A DNA stretch of 64,000 bases from Segatella copri DSM 18205. Its GTDB lineage: Bacteria > Bacteroidota > Bacteroidia > Bacteroidales > Bacteroidaceae. The notes below the pieces were generated by a model. That model was not told the DNA's origin, searched no databases, and saw only the letters and a program-made list of their open reading frames with translations. The DNA lies in the NCBI RefSeq assembly GCF_025151535.1, contig NZ_CP102288.1, forward strand, positions 2,010,501 to 2,074,500, read 5' to 3'. Made by a program: the position numbers and the translations under genes. The stretch's first letter is position 1. The number at the start of each line of letters is the position of its first letter. This document shows, in pieces, positions 51,887 through 61,246 of this stretch.

Positions 51887-53470
51887 TCAAATGAGATGCG
51901 TCACCTTTATTTTCTTATACGGTTTACCACCCAAACCAAGGGCAGCCATCGTATGATCCTTGATAATCAACTCGCCTTTCTGCAAACCAGCTATCGCCGA
52001 CTTGATTTCCTGGAAGTCTTTACCCGACACACCAAAGAGATCCTTGATGATACTGTCAGAAATCGTCTGCTGCTTCATAATGAGCGGATACTGTGCATTG
52101 GCATAGAAATCGAAAAACTTACTCTTGTAACTATCCATGTTTTGAGTGGCAAAGATGATGCTCAATCCCTTGTTTCTACCCACTGCTATCAGATTGCGAA
52201 GCGGCTGATTATCGAAGTCCAGCATATAGTGAGCCTCATCGATAATCGTGAAGTGGCGAATCTGTACATAATCCTCATTAACCGCCTGCTTCGGCAACAG
52301 CTCATAGATATTATTGAGCTTAGAAATGATGAAATACACGATAGCCCTGGCTATCGGACCATCTTTCGGGAAAGCATCCATCTTCACGACAAAACACTCA
52401 TCTATCAGATTCGCCTTATCTTCCGATGCAAACAGATGATTGCGAATCAACTGCTTCAAAACCGAAGTGATGCTGTCATCCTTATCCGGATTCTGCATTC
52501 TTTGCTGATACTTCATCAGCATCAGCTCAAAAGTGATAGGCTTGCCTGCCGTCTGCTTATAAGCCTCAACAATAGCTTCACTCAGTCGATTACTCATGGA
52601 TGCGCTCACCGTTGCACGATCTACAGCGCAGAGTGCACCAGCCATCTCCGTGGAATAGAGATTGATTTCGTTGATGGTCCTGCCCGTAAAATCCTTGAAC
52701 GGCGTGAAAGGCAATGGCGCAACCACAGGATCGAGAATGCAACTCCTATCTACATCGAAGTGAACAAGCCAACTAGCATTCGACGGGTCTGAGAATTCAC
52801 CCTTATAATCGAACAAAAGGAAGTTGACGGGATAAGGCGTTTCCGTGGAGAGATTACGAAACTGCTGAATCAACACAGCCAGAAGATTGGTCTTACCTGA
52901 ACCCGTGGTACCAGCCACCAGAATCTGTGCATTCGATACCGAACGCCCGTTGATATTCAGTTTCGCTTCCATATCCTCTGCATACTCGCCTATCAGCAAC
53001 TCCAGGGCAGGAATGCCACTTCCGCCATGTCGCCTGTCGCTGGCAGCAAAGAGGAAAGCATTCAGATTCTCATCTTCCGAAAGATAAGCGATACCCCGAT
53101 AGATTTCCTTCGCCACGATGCGACCCACGATACTGGCATTCTGCCAATCCACCTCACAATCTCTATATCTCAACTTCAACAAAGCCGAAAAAAGCGACTT
53201 CTTATTGTCCTTGGTAAAGAAACTAGGCATGATGCGCTGAGAAGATTTCGACAATACGATTTCTCCCAAACCATCCACACTTCTCTTCTCCGTTAAGCTC
53301 AAACTGGCTATCAGGCAGATTCGCATCACCTTATTCAGGGTTAGCATGGCATCCCTCTCCCCTTCCACTTGCCGCGAAAGGTTCAAACGCTTCTCCAGTT
53401 TCTCCTTCAAAGGCATGATGGCTTCTACCATACCTTCTGCCTGTCGTATATTCTCTAATGCTACTTCCAT
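51887..53470 (-). CDS. DndE-like/HerA-like ATPase, last gene of the Mod-Res-DndD operon
   Basis: 527 residues. Walker A is AGTTGSGKT (186-194), Walker B HFTIIDEAHYML (about 415-426), sensor block LSIIFATQNMDSYKS: a HerA/FtsK-type DNA-translocating ATPase. Residues ~20-100 (LTLNKVMRICLIASLSLTEK, VDGLGEIVL) resemble the DndE fold, where small proteins bind nicked DNA in phosphorothioation systems. In known dnd loci the HerA-type ATPase (DptH) works in restriction. Here it is encoded 28 nt after a DndD-like gene and downstream of a type III Mod/Res pair. The DndE resemblance is my reading of a short region and needs a profile search. Confidence 0.75.
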   Translation of the reverse strand: MEVALENIRQAEGMVEAIMPLKEKLEKRLNLSRQVEGERDAMLTLNKVMRICLIASLSLTEKRSVDGLGEIVLSKSSQRIMPSFFTKDNKKSLFSALLKLRYRDCEVDWQNASIVGRIVAKEIYRGIAYLSEDENLNAFLFAASDRRHGGSGIPALELLIGEYAEDMEAKLNINGRSVSNAQILVAGTTGSGKTNLLAVLIQQFRNLSTETPYPVNFLLFDYKGEFSDPSNASWLVHFDVDRSCILDPVVAPLPFTPFKDFTGRTINEINLYSTEMAGALCAVDRATVSASMSNRLSEAIVEAYKQTAGKPITFELMLMKYQQRMQNPDKDDSITSVLKQLIRNHLFASEDKANLIDECFVVKMDAFPKDGPIARAIVYFIISKLNNIYELLPKQAVNEDYVQIRHFTIIDEAHYMLDFDNQPLRNLIAVGRNKGLSIIFATQNMDSYKSKFFDFYANAQYPLIMKQQTISDSIIKDLFGVSGKDFQEIKSAIAGLQKGELIIKDHTMAALGLGGKPYKKIKVTHLI

Positions 53471-53498
53471 ATTTATATTGCTCCGTCAATATGAAACA

Positions 53499-55499
53499 TT
53501 ATTCATTACACATTACTCCAAAGTATCCTTCCTCCACGTGGGTGCTCTGACTTTCCACATCTCTTACCAGTGTATAAGAACGGGAAAGGAATGGTTCCAG
53601 CTTCATGTAATCCTTATCCTTTCTGATTTCCGAAGTGGTGCAGAGCAGGATGGTTTGCTCGGCAAGTCCCGGGAAGTATTCTTCCATCAGCACATCACGG
53701 CTCTCCTCATCCAATACGCCCATCACCGTGTCTATCATCACAGGTGGATTATAGTCGCCCAGATTTCGAAGCACCTTCAGCAACACCTGGATAAAGATTT
53801 GCTTGGATGCCGCATTCAATTGGTTGAGCGAGATTTCATTTCCTGCCTTGTGATAGAGACGGATGGTGAAATTCTCCATACTGTCTGATAGCTCCACCTT
53901 GGCGATGCAGCCCTTGTAGGAAATGAGGAGTTTGTTGAGTTGCTCCTTCATATCCTCCTCAATCTTTTCCTTCTTGCGCTTGAGCAGAGTGTCGGCAACA
54001 TCCTCAAAGAAAGGCTTAAGTTTCACCAACATGTCATATTTTACATCTGGTTCCTGCTGTATCTGCACATCAAACTGGTGAATCTTCCGCTCCAGTTTCT
54101 CAATGCTCATCTTTCTGTCATCCGCCTCCTTCTTCAAGATTTCAAGTTCACGGCTAGCCTCCTCGTATGCCTTGATGATTTCGGTATTGCCGCTTACCAT
54201 GCTACGACGGAGCAGAGCTATCTGACTCTGCTGATTATCATAGTTCTCCAACCGCTTTTCCAAATCATAACGACTGTCATTAAGGGCGATAAACTCATTC
54301 ACAGCATTGGCACCCAGCAGATTCTTGAGCGCATCAAACTCGCTTTCATCCAGAAAAGCATAGTCATCCTTGCGCTGCAAAGCTTCCTGCTGACTCTTCA
54401 GGTAAGCCACCACATCGTCATCCTCCACGGAATCCGGACAGAGGCACTTTGATTTCAGATAACCAAGAATCTTGGTAGTTACCTCACGCATCTGCTCCAG
54501 GGAGAGCACCCCTTCACGTTCCTGCTTCAAGGCTTCTTTCTGTCGGATGATGTCATTCACCTCGTTTGTGATTCCCTGTGCAAGTTTCGGAAAGAACACG
54601 TTGATTTCCAAGGTCTCCACCACCTGCTTCAATTGGGCATTATATCGCTTTGACAACTCCTGCGTATCTTTCACGCTGGCCTCCAGATCCTGAATCTTTC
54701 GTGCAGTCTCGGCAGAATCCTTAGCACCTTCCTTGGCAGCATCATATTCAGCCTGAATGGAAACCAGATATTTGTACTTATCATCCTGGTGCTTGGTATT
54801 CTCCTCCTGCAAAGCCACCAGTTGGTTGCGCTGCTCGCAAAGACCATTATATTCCTCAGCCTCCTTTTGTGCCTCCAGTCTCCTTGCCGCCCATTCCTGC
54901 TGCTGATGCTCGGCAGCATTTTTCAATTGCAGATACTTGTTGAATCCCATCACATTCTGGATATTATCCTTGATGATTTGGGCAAAAACATTCTCCTTCA
55001 AGAGCTCGCTCGACTGCATAGCATCGAATAGGAAATACTTACTGAGTTCCTGTGGCAGGTTTGCCTTGATGATTTTATTCACCTGCTGCTCGTTGATGGC
55101 ACGCTGCTGCGGAGGCGTAGCCGTACCATAGGAGAAAAGCGTGCCATCCATATTGAGCAGCACATTCTCCACAGGCTTGTTGGCAGGATTAAGCTTATAA
55201 GTGCGACGCAGCAGATACTGCTGCTTGCGTCCGAGCACCATACCTTCGAAAGAGAGTTCAAGCACGATGGTAGGCTCCACCTTTCCCAAGGCACCATTGT
55301 TCAGGAGTTCCTGAAAATGCGCCTTGTTCTGAATTTTGAGTCCATATAGAGCCCCACAGATAGCCTCGAACAGCGTGGTCTTACCACCACCATTCATACC
55401 ACCTATCAGGATGATGGGCTGATCGGGGTTCACCGACAAATCCAAGTCAAGACTCAGATAAGTCTTATAGTTCTTGATTTTGATTCTTTTGATAATCAT
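53499..55499 (-). CDS. DndD-like SMC/Rad50-type ATPase
   Basis: 666 residues. N-terminal Walker A GGMNGGGKTT (33-42) in IILIGGMNGGGKTTLFEAI, a long coiled-coil middle (about 190-560) with a turn bearing KCLCPD (zinc-hook-like, only CxC), a signature replaced by LNAASKQIF, and a C-terminal Walker B VMIDTVMGVLDEE followed by YFPGLAEQTILLCTTSEI. The last block and LSRSYTLV match DndD of DNA phosphorothioation systems, not Rad50 or SbcC. DndD normally provides ATPase activity for sulfur insertion, but the sulfur-transfer genes dndA/dndC are absent here. 38 nt from the 71-aa gene. Confidence 0.82.
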   Translation of the reverse strand: MIIKRIKIKNYKTYLSLDLDLSVNPDQPIILIGGMNGGGKTTLFEAICGALYGLKIQNKAHFQELLNNGALGKVEPTIVLELSFEGMVLGRKQQYLLRRTYKLNPANKPVENVLLNMDGTLFSYGTATPPQQRAINEQQVNKIIKANLPQELSKYFLFDAMQSSELLKENVFAQIIKDNIQNVMGFNKYLQLKNAAEHQQQEWAARRLEAQKEAEEYNGLCEQRNQLVALQEENTKHQDDKYKYLVSIQAEYDAAKEGAKDSAETARKIQDLEASVKDTQELSKRYNAQLKQVVETLEINVFFPKLAQGITNEVNDIIRQKEALKQEREGVLSLEQMREVTTKILGYLKSKCLCPDSVEDDDVVAYLKSQQEALQRKDDYAFLDESEFDALKNLLGANAVNEFIALNDSRYDLEKRLENYDNQQSQIALLRRSMVSGNTEIIKAYEEASRELEILKKEADDRKMSIEKLERKIHQFDVQIQQEPDVKYDMLVKLKPFFEDVADTLLKRKKEKIEEDMKEQLNKLLISYKGCIAKVELSDSMENFTIRLYHKAGNEISLNQLNAASKQIFIQVLLKVLRNLGDYNPPVMIDTVMGVLDEESRDVLMEEYFPGLAEQTILLCTTSEIRKDKDYMKLEPFLSRSYTLVRDVESQSTHVEEGYFGVMCNE

Positions 55500-55537
55500 A
55501 ATCTATTCTTCACTCTTCGTTCTTCATTCTTGGTTCT

Positions 55538-55753
55538 TTACTTGATCTGAGAAATCGCCTCGGCGATAATCTTCTCAGTATCCTCGTCATTCATTTCTAT
55601 CTTATCCACCTTGGCTGCATGATATTTGCGCAGGATTTCCTCGCTCATCCAGTCGAAGTCAATCTCATGCTTCTCGCATAGCGTCCTGATCAGGTCGAGG
55701 TCTTCCTTTCGGATGCCATAGTGCAAGAATTTTCCATCTAGTCCCTTTGCCAT
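55538..55753 (-). CDS. 71-residue DNA-modification-system-associated small protein
   Basis: MAKGLDGKFLHYGIRKEDLD, then LIRTLCEKHEIDFDWMSEEI and a Lys/Glu helical tail. Acidic-basic mixed, helical, no membrane segment. Sits between the res and dndD-like genes with gaps of 37 and 38 nt, and so is part of the operon. Proteins of this look recur with DndD-like plus HerA-like ATPases in my knowledge of such loci, where their role is unproven; an adaptor between Res/Mod and the ATPases is a reasonable guess. Confidence 0.75.
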   Translation of the reverse strand: MAKGLDGKFLHYGIRKEDLDLIRTLCEKHEIDFDWMSEEILRKYHAAKVDKIEMNDEDTEKIIAEAISQIK

Positions 55754-55790
55754 CGTTATTACACCTTATTATAAATGTAGCGTTTATGAC

Positions 55791-58145
55791 TTATTTATAT
55801 TCTTTCGGATAGAAGCTATCCCACTCCACAATGTCTGTAGTGTTTTCTATCTTCAGCGGACAATACTTCCAGTTGTTATTTCTCTCGATAATGATGCCAC
55901 CTTTCAGATGCTTGTCCTTGTTCTCTTCGCTCGCCATATAGTCGATGAGGGCATTATGCTTTTCTACGGCATCCACATCACTTCCAGCACTCTTGGTATC
56001 GAAGAGGAAGATCTGACCATTCTTCATACGAATCACGAAATCTACATAGAATAGGGCTTTGTGCCCCTCCTTGTTCTCGTAACTGATGGCATAATGTTGC
56101 CTGCCGGCATCACCATTTTTATACCACCAGTCAATATACTCCCTGTTGGCTTCCAGGAAAGCTTCGAAACGCTCTTCAGGCTTAGAGGCATTCTTCAATT
56201 CTACGAATGGCAAAAGAGCATGATCTCGTACCTCATCCTTGATGTGATGGCTTTCTTCCTTATAGAGTCGTTCCACTGGAACCTCCCAGTCATAAGTTTT
56301 ATAAAACTTTGCATTCTGCAGATTCTGCCGCTCCTCAAGTATTTTCTGATAACGATTCAAGGCACGGTCTATCAAATCTGCAAATACCTCCTTATTACCA
56401 TGATAAAGAATCACCTTCACGGCATCCGTCTCAAAGAGTTCAAACAAGTCTTCCATCAGTTCCTTCAAGGCAAAAGCCAATGTCGTGACACTCACCTTCT
56501 CAAACTTCGAACCAATACACTTGGCACAGAAAGCATTGAATGAATTGTTCAATTCCTGCATCGTGCGGACATATCTTGCCTTCTTATCCACATGAGTCTC
56601 ACCAGTCTCGCCCGTGATACTGACATCCTCTATCAAATCGATTCCAATGCTTCTTACCTTAAAGGTAATCTTATCCTCACATGCCTTTCTGTTTTTGGCA
56701 TAAATGCTCTCTGCAGCCTCAACATCTTCGGAATCTTCTTCATCCACATTGCCCTCCAAGTCATCTATCGTGAAAAGAGATAACTGGCGGTTCTTAACCA
56801 GAAGAATATCTTCAAAGACTTTTGCAAGTACCTTCTTGAAATCTGGTCCCAGTCGCTTACGTGCAATGGCAGGACGCTCACAATATTCAGAACGCAGCAC
56901 CACATTGCATAGATTCTCTCGACGAACAGCATGAATATTCGACATATAGTCCATATCATCTTGCACAATCTTGATGATGTCTTTGCTGAGATTGGTATAT
57001 ACATAGCCCCAATTCAGTCGGTCGTCCTCATAGAAATGCTGCTCAGGCATACGAAGAATGCGTCCCACGGTCTGAGCGGTGAAAGTAAAACTCTCTATCT
57101 TTCGGAAGATGAGGAGCACAGCGGCACGAGGGCAGTCCCATCCCAGAGCGATGGCCTGCTTGAAGAGTAACACCTCGGTCAGATTATCCGGTTTCTCTAT
57201 ACCATCCAGATTCTCCTTTTCGTTGCTGAGCCATATCGCCAACTTGCCATTGTCAACATTGATATTCTTGATGGTGTCCAGATATTGCATCACCTCTTCC
57301 TTGATACTTTCATCATCCTTATCCATCTTATCTTTATCATTAGGCAACTGAATAAGCAGCAGAGGATTGATATGAACACCTATCTTGCGATAAGCCTCAG
57401 CCAACTCTTCCCGCTTCTTGAACGCAAGGCTCACCAGATGCTGGTTCAAAGAGCCATTCGGATCCGTAAAGTTCAAGGCAGGATTCAATACCACACCCTG
57501 TTTAATCATACCTTCTCTAACAACAGCCTCTCTAGGTATTTTCACATCCAAATCGCCTTTTGTCTCAGGGGTTGCCGAGATACGGAGCTCAACTTTTGGA
57601 TTGATGTTCTTCAACACCTTCTCTGTCTTGTTGGCGAGTTTGCTGGCAAACATGTGCTCTTCGTCGATGATAACGACGATAGGAATATTCTGTTCTTCCT
57701 GGGTTCTGCGAGTAAGATCATAGAGCGAAGCACTCTGCTCCGTATCACGTATCATCACGGCATTATCCTTATTGATACTCTCCCAATTGACGAAAAGGAT
57801 TTCTCCCGGATGAATGTAGCCTTCGGCAGAATGGTCGAGGTCGTCATAGATGACCGGATGCAACTCCTGTCCTTCCGTAAAGAAGGATTTCATCTTAAAG
57901 TAGCTCTGCTCATGAAGCTTGTTGGGAGCAATCCAAATATACGCCAACTCTTTATAAGGTACATCCGTACGGTCTCTCAACTCTGCATTCAGTCGGAGCA
58001 ACATTTCTGATGCCATCACCGTCTTGCCGGCACCTGTTGGAGCCTTAAATACGAGTGTATGGCGCATACCTGAATAGGTAAGCAAATCAATGGTCTTATC
58101 TACCAATTCCTTGACTGCTTTCTGCTGATATTGTATCTGTTTCAT
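55791..58145 (-). CDS. Type III restriction enzyme-like Res subunit (DEAD/DEAH helicase-nuclease)
   Basis: 784 residues, superfamily 2 helicase. Motif I APTGAGKT (35-42), motif II DEEH (161-164), motif III SATPE, and motif VI QTVGRILRMPEQ are in order. The C-terminal part ends with FYVDFVIRMKNGQIFLFDTK (about 715-735), a PD-(D/E)XK-like site with D-x-K in place of E-x-K. In type III systems Res and Mod form one complex that cleaves after ATP-driven sliding between head-to-head sites. The start overlaps the mod stop by 4 nt (ATGA), so the two are coupled. Confidence 0.88.
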   Translation of the reverse strand: MKQIQYQQKAVKELVDKTIDLLTYSGMRHTLVFKAPTGAGKTVMASEMLLRLNAELRDRTDVPYKELAYIWIAPNKLHEQSYFKMKSFFTEGQELHPVIYDDLDHSAEGYIHPGEILFVNWESINKDNAVMIRDTEQSASLYDLTRRTQEEQNIPIVVIIDEEHMFASKLANKTEKVLKNINPKVELRISATPETKGDLDVKIPREAVVREGMIKQGVVLNPALNFTDPNGSLNQHLVSLAFKKREELAEAYRKIGVHINPLLLIQLPNDKDKMDKDDESIKEEVMQYLDTIKNINVDNGKLAIWLSNEKENLDGIEKPDNLTEVLLFKQAIALGWDCPRAAVLLIFRKIESFTFTAQTVGRILRMPEQHFYEDDRLNWGYVYTNLSKDIIKIVQDDMDYMSNIHAVRRENLCNVVLRSEYCERPAIARKRLGPDFKKVLAKVFEDILLVKNRQLSLFTIDDLEGNVDEEDSEDVEAAESIYAKNRKACEDKITFKVRSIGIDLIEDVSITGETGETHVDKKARYVRTMQELNNSFNAFCAKCIGSKFEKVSVTTLAFALKELMEDLFELFETDAVKVILYHGNKEVFADLIDRALNRYQKILEERQNLQNAKFYKTYDWEVPVERLYKEESHHIKDEVRDHALLPFVELKNASKPEERFEAFLEANREYIDWWYKNGDAGRQHYAISYENKEGHKALFYVDFVIRMKNGQIFLFDTKSAGSDVDAVEKHNALIDYMASEENKDKHLKGGIIIERNNNWKYCPLKIENTTDIVEWDSFYPKEYK

Positions 58146-60085
58146 TCGTCGCCTCCTTCCCTGTTATCTTTGATTTCACTTGCTGCCATCGTATATGTTT
58201 GATTTTGAAATAAATCCGATTCTTCGACTGTTCTCGCTTCTGAATCCGTTTCTTCTGCAACATCATCCAGGAGTTGCGCTTGACGCTTCTTTGGCAAAAC
58301 CCTGCGATAAGCATTCAATACGGCATCAGGCATGGCACAAAGCGAGACACAATCTGCCACATCCTCAAACTCATCATCATAAGCATAGCCGTTTGGCGAG
58401 AAGACATAGACCATGAGTTTGCCGTTCTCCTTACTTTCGGCATTCTTGAATTCCTCCTTCATCAACTCTACCAGGGCTTGAATAGCCTCAGCGCGATAAA
58501 TCACCAACATTCGTTTAGTTCCATCATTGCTCTCGAAATAGCGAGCAATCTTGTTGTTGATGTTCTTGCCAGCAAATGGCTTCTCGATATATGTATCGTT
58601 GTGGATGCAAAGCATATCTGTAGAGAGTGCCATCAAATTACGCAGATTCTTCGGACTCTTATCACGAGGCACAAACTTCGTCTTGTAATAACGAAGGTTG
58701 TTGCGGGTTAAGCCAGGAACCTGAGTATGTCCCTTAATAGTTGTATAACCATTAATAACTTTATAGATGCGTGGATGAGCAACTTCTTCACAAATGTTAT
58801 TCTCATTATTAGTAGCAAGAATACCTTTTCGATGTCCTCCATCACCATCATTCATTTTCATAATAGCGTCTAATGTTGTGGCACTACCTGCAAAGAAATC
58901 TAGCACAGTAATATCAGATGGCTTCTCTGTTATAGCAATCAAATATGCTATCAATTCCCATGGCTTACTAAATGGGAAATCAATTCCCATATTATTTAAA
59001 TATGTAGTGGCAGAAGAGTTTAAATAATCATAGATTACATCATCTGGTAGGTTATAATCAATATCACCATCAGTTTCTTCATCCTCATATTTTTTCTCAT
59101 AAACGTTCCAATCCGTATGATTTCCATATGAATCAATCAAAGGAGATTTTTTTGATTCAGAGAACATTATGCGATCTTTCTTTGCAAGATAAGATTGATA
59201 AGACCAACGCCAAACTTTATCTGCTCTTGTCGCAGGAGCTATATGAGCAGCATCTTCATTTTCTAAAGGCATAGTATGACCAGGAGGCAATATTAATGTG
59301 CCATCAGGAGCCTCTATATAATAACGTTGATTCTTACAACCTCTCAAAGGATCTAAAGAAGCTTGAAATAAAGAATGTGCTTTACGAAAGTTTCTTCCAT
59401 TTTCATCAACTAAAGGATATTCTTTCACTTGAAATTCCTTTGTATGAAATCCTTTTACCATTTCTGTATTTTTGCAATACACCAAGATATAATCTTTTGT
59501 AGGTCTAAAATAAGTACCTTGCTTTGAGCCAGATTTAGCAATTCGTGGTAAAAAGCCTAAGCATTGACGTGAAAATATTTCATCACAAAGAATTTTCAAT
59601 TGTGATACCTCATCATCTCCAATAGAGATAAAGATAACACCATCTTCTTTCAATAAAGATTTAGCTATCTTCAATCGCTTATTCATAAATGACAGCCACT
59701 TACTATTATAATAGGCATCTTCTTTATCTACATAAGCATCATTATATTTAAAATCCTTATTGCCAGTATTATAAGGTGGATCGATATAAATGACATCAAT
59801 CTTTCCTGCATGGGTATAGCTAAGGGCTGTAAGGGCTTCGAGGTTATCACCTTCAATAAGAATATGGTTTGGAGCCTCAGCGTCATCGCTGAGGATGGCA
59901 CGTTCAGGTACTTCAACAAGCACAGGCTGGTCATCAAGCATTCTTTGCTCTATATCCTCAGGTTTGTCTTCCCAAACCAAACCATACTTTTTCTTCGAAC
60001 GAAGAAGCTGAAACAACTCCGATTTCTCATCATTTGTAAGACCTTCCAGCTCATTTATCTTCTTTGCGAGTTCGTATTTGTTCAT
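58142..60085 (-). CDS. Type III-like DNA adenine methyltransferase (Mod)
   Basis: 647 residues from ATG 60083-60085 (MNKYELAKKINELEGLTNDE); an upstream in-frame ATG at 60133 adds 16 residues without a ribosome-binding site. Motif IV DPPYNTG (102-108) precedes motif I DFFAGSATT (about 395-405), the beta-class order of type III Mod proteins; between them lies the target-recognition domain. Predicted N6-adenine methylation giving host protection and site recognition for Res. First gene of the five-gene operon, preceded by a ~465-nt structured leader. Confidence 0.9.
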   Translation of the reverse strand: MNKYELAKKINELEGLTNDEKSELFQLLRSKKKYGLVWEDKPEDIEQRMLDDQPVLVEVPERAILSDDAEAPNHILIEGDNLEALTALSYTHAGKIDVIYIDPPYNTGNKDFKYNDAYVDKEDAYYNSKWLSFMNKRLKIAKSLLKEDGVIFISIGDDEVSQLKILCDEIFSRQCLGFLPRIAKSGSKQGTYFRPTKDYILVYCKNTEMVKGFHTKEFQVKEYPLVDENGRNFRKAHSLFQASLDPLRGCKNQRYYIEAPDGTLILPPGHTMPLENEDAAHIAPATRADKVWRWSYQSYLAKKDRIMFSESKKSPLIDSYGNHTDWNVYEKKYEDEETDGDIDYNLPDDVIYDYLNSSATTYLNNMGIDFPFSKPWELIAYLIAITEKPSDITVLDFFAGSATTLDAIMKMNDGDGGHRKGILATNNENNICEEVAHPRIYKVINGYTTIKGHTQVPGLTRNNLRYYKTKFVPRDKSPKNLRNLMALSTDMLCIHNDTYIEKPFAGKNINNKIARYFESNDGTKRMLVIYRAEAIQALVELMKEEFKNAESKENGKLMVYVFSPNGYAYDDEFEDVADCVSLCAMPDAVLNAYRRVLPKKRQAQLLDDVAEETDSEARTVEESDLFQNQTYTMAASEIKDNREGGDE

Positions 60086-60550
60086 AAAGATAGCTACATT
60101 ATTTTGTATGCTCACCCCTATTAGCAAATACATAATAATTTTATTCTGTTTTCATTTCTCTGCAAACCTACAATCTTCCCATAAGCCGACAGAAACTATC
60201 TTAAAAGAAATTGGCGCAGGGGTGTCATTACTCCTTTAACGTTCTTGCAAAACTGGAGGTTTAGGAGACCCGTGACTTAACAAGAACAAGAAGCAAGAGG
60301 ACACACCTACGCCAACATGGTATATATGTATGTAGCACAAGGCACACCCTTCCTATACGAAAGGGCGCACTTGTGCCGTGTATATATACACGTTATGTAG
60401 GCGTCCACTGCCATCTCTCTCCGATAAGTCACTTGAAGTTCCTAATTTCCAGTTTATCAGAAGCGAAACGTAGTAAACGTCTAATTCTAAAAGATATAGC
60501 CAATCCCCAGACTTTTCAGCCAGCATCCCTTTGCCAGCCATCTCGGAAAT
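60086..60550 (-). ncRNA. Long structured leader of the Mod-Res operon, or separate RNA
   Basis: Between the promoter at 60558-60565 and the mod start there is no convincing gene, but several strong foldbacks: GGCGCAGGGGTGTC (60213-60226) with 60299-60313, 13 of 15 positions, enclosing GTTCTTG/CAAGAAC (60241-60247 with 60281-60287); and GCACAAG...CCCTT (60335-60351) with 60361-60376. A minus-strand ORF of 62 codons (60353-60541) starts near the predicted transcript start without a good ribosome-binding site; it may be a leader peptide or chance. Such length and structure suggest regulation of the operon, or an independent RNA that belongs to it. Confidence 0.5.
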
Positions 60551-60551
60551 G

Positions 60552-60626
60552 ACGCTACAAAATTAACGAAAAGAATTGGAAATGCCAAAGAAAAGAACGA
60601 CTTTCTTTAGTTTAAGATACAAAAAA
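60552..60626 (-). repeat. 75-bp direct repeat, copy A, with promoter for the Mod-Res operon
   Basis: Matches 61011-61085 with three mismatches. Contains TAATTTTG on the minus strand (60558-60565), pointing towards the operon. Confidence 0.85.
60558..60565 (-). promoter_or_regulatory. -7 element of the Mod-Res operon
   Basis: TAATTTTG on the minus strand; predicted start about 60550, some 465 nt before mod. Confidence 0.6.
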
Positions 60627-60655
60627 GCCTTTCAGCATCTGAAATACTAAAAGGC
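60621..60655 (-). terminator. Terminator of the 93-aa gene
   Basis: GCCTTT and AAAGGC arms with an inner TTTCAG/CTGAAA, followed by six Ts on the minus strand; insulates the downstream promoter copy. Confidence 0.75.
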
Positions 60656-60706
60656 AAATTTTATTCTAAGACAGTTTGAAGTTCTAATATTATAGCACTG
60701 TCAGAA

Positions 60707-60988
60707 CTATTCCTCCTCTTCTCTAAGTCTTTTCAAAAATTCATCAGCATCCATCGGCTTAGTCCCATTCTTCTTATGAGCTTCCAGTTCATCAAGAGCA
60801 CGGTTGAGGCTTTCTGCCACATAGGCTTCCTGCTCTGCCTGGCTCATATAAGTTTCCTGGTAACTGTTTCCTGATTTGGAGATAGAACTGGCTAATTTAT
60901 CAGCATAGTCTTTGAGCTTGGCGACAAATTCGTCAAGCGTATATTGACCTGTAGAAGGTACTTGAAACTGAATATTAATCGTTTCCAT
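60707..60988 (-). CDS. 93-residue antitoxin-like hypothetical protein
   Basis: METINIQFQVPSTGQYTLDE, then FVAKLKDYADKLASSI, AYVAESLNRALDELEAHKKN and MDADEFLKRLREEEE. A short strand then helices, acidic C-terminus: the build of RelB/ParD-type antitoxins, but no toxin gene follows, and the gene is bounded by its own promoter and terminator. It lies directly upstream of the Mod-Res operon and shares a duplicated promoter with it, so it may regulate or belong to that system. Confidence 0.7.
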   Translation of the reverse strand: METINIQFQVPSTGQYTLDEFVAKLKDYADKLASSISKSGNSYQETYMSQAEQEAYVAESLNRALDELEAHKKNGTKPMDADEFLKRLREEEE

Positions 60989-61010
60989 CTTATTCCTTTC
61001 TTTTAAATTA

Positions 61011-61085
61011 ACGCCACAAAATTAACGAAAAGATTTGGAAATGCCAAAGAAAAGAACGACTTTCTTTAGTTTAAGATACGAAAAA
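61011..61085 (-). repeat. 75-bp direct repeat, copy B, with promoter for the 93-aa gene
   Basis: Carries TAATTTTG (61017-61024, minus) about 29 nt before the gene start; near-identical to copy A 459 bp away. Confidence 0.85.
61017..61024 (-). promoter_or_regulatory. -7 element of the 93-aa gene
   Basis: TAATTTTG on the minus strand. Confidence 0.6.
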
Positions 61086-61246
61086 CATTCAACAACAGAT
61101 TTTGAATGTAGCAAGCTACATGATACAAATAAAATATGTAATCTGCAAGATGCATCATTTTTTCCTTTTCAACCCAGCCTAATAAAACAAGGGAACGAAC
61201 TGCATCGCAACGCAGCCCGCTCCCTTATCTATACAGATGATTGAAT

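Noticed and set aside
51887..55753. A complete DNA phosphorothioation (Dnd) system
   Set aside because: DndD- and DndE-like proteins are present, but no cysteine desulfurase, DndB or DndC (PAPS-reductase-like) gene is in the window.
60353..60541. 62-codon minus-strand frame as a real gene
   Set aside because: It sits just after a promoter but lacks a ribosome-binding site, and its 3' half is the stem-loop region; treated as part of a structured leader, though a leader peptide is not excluded.
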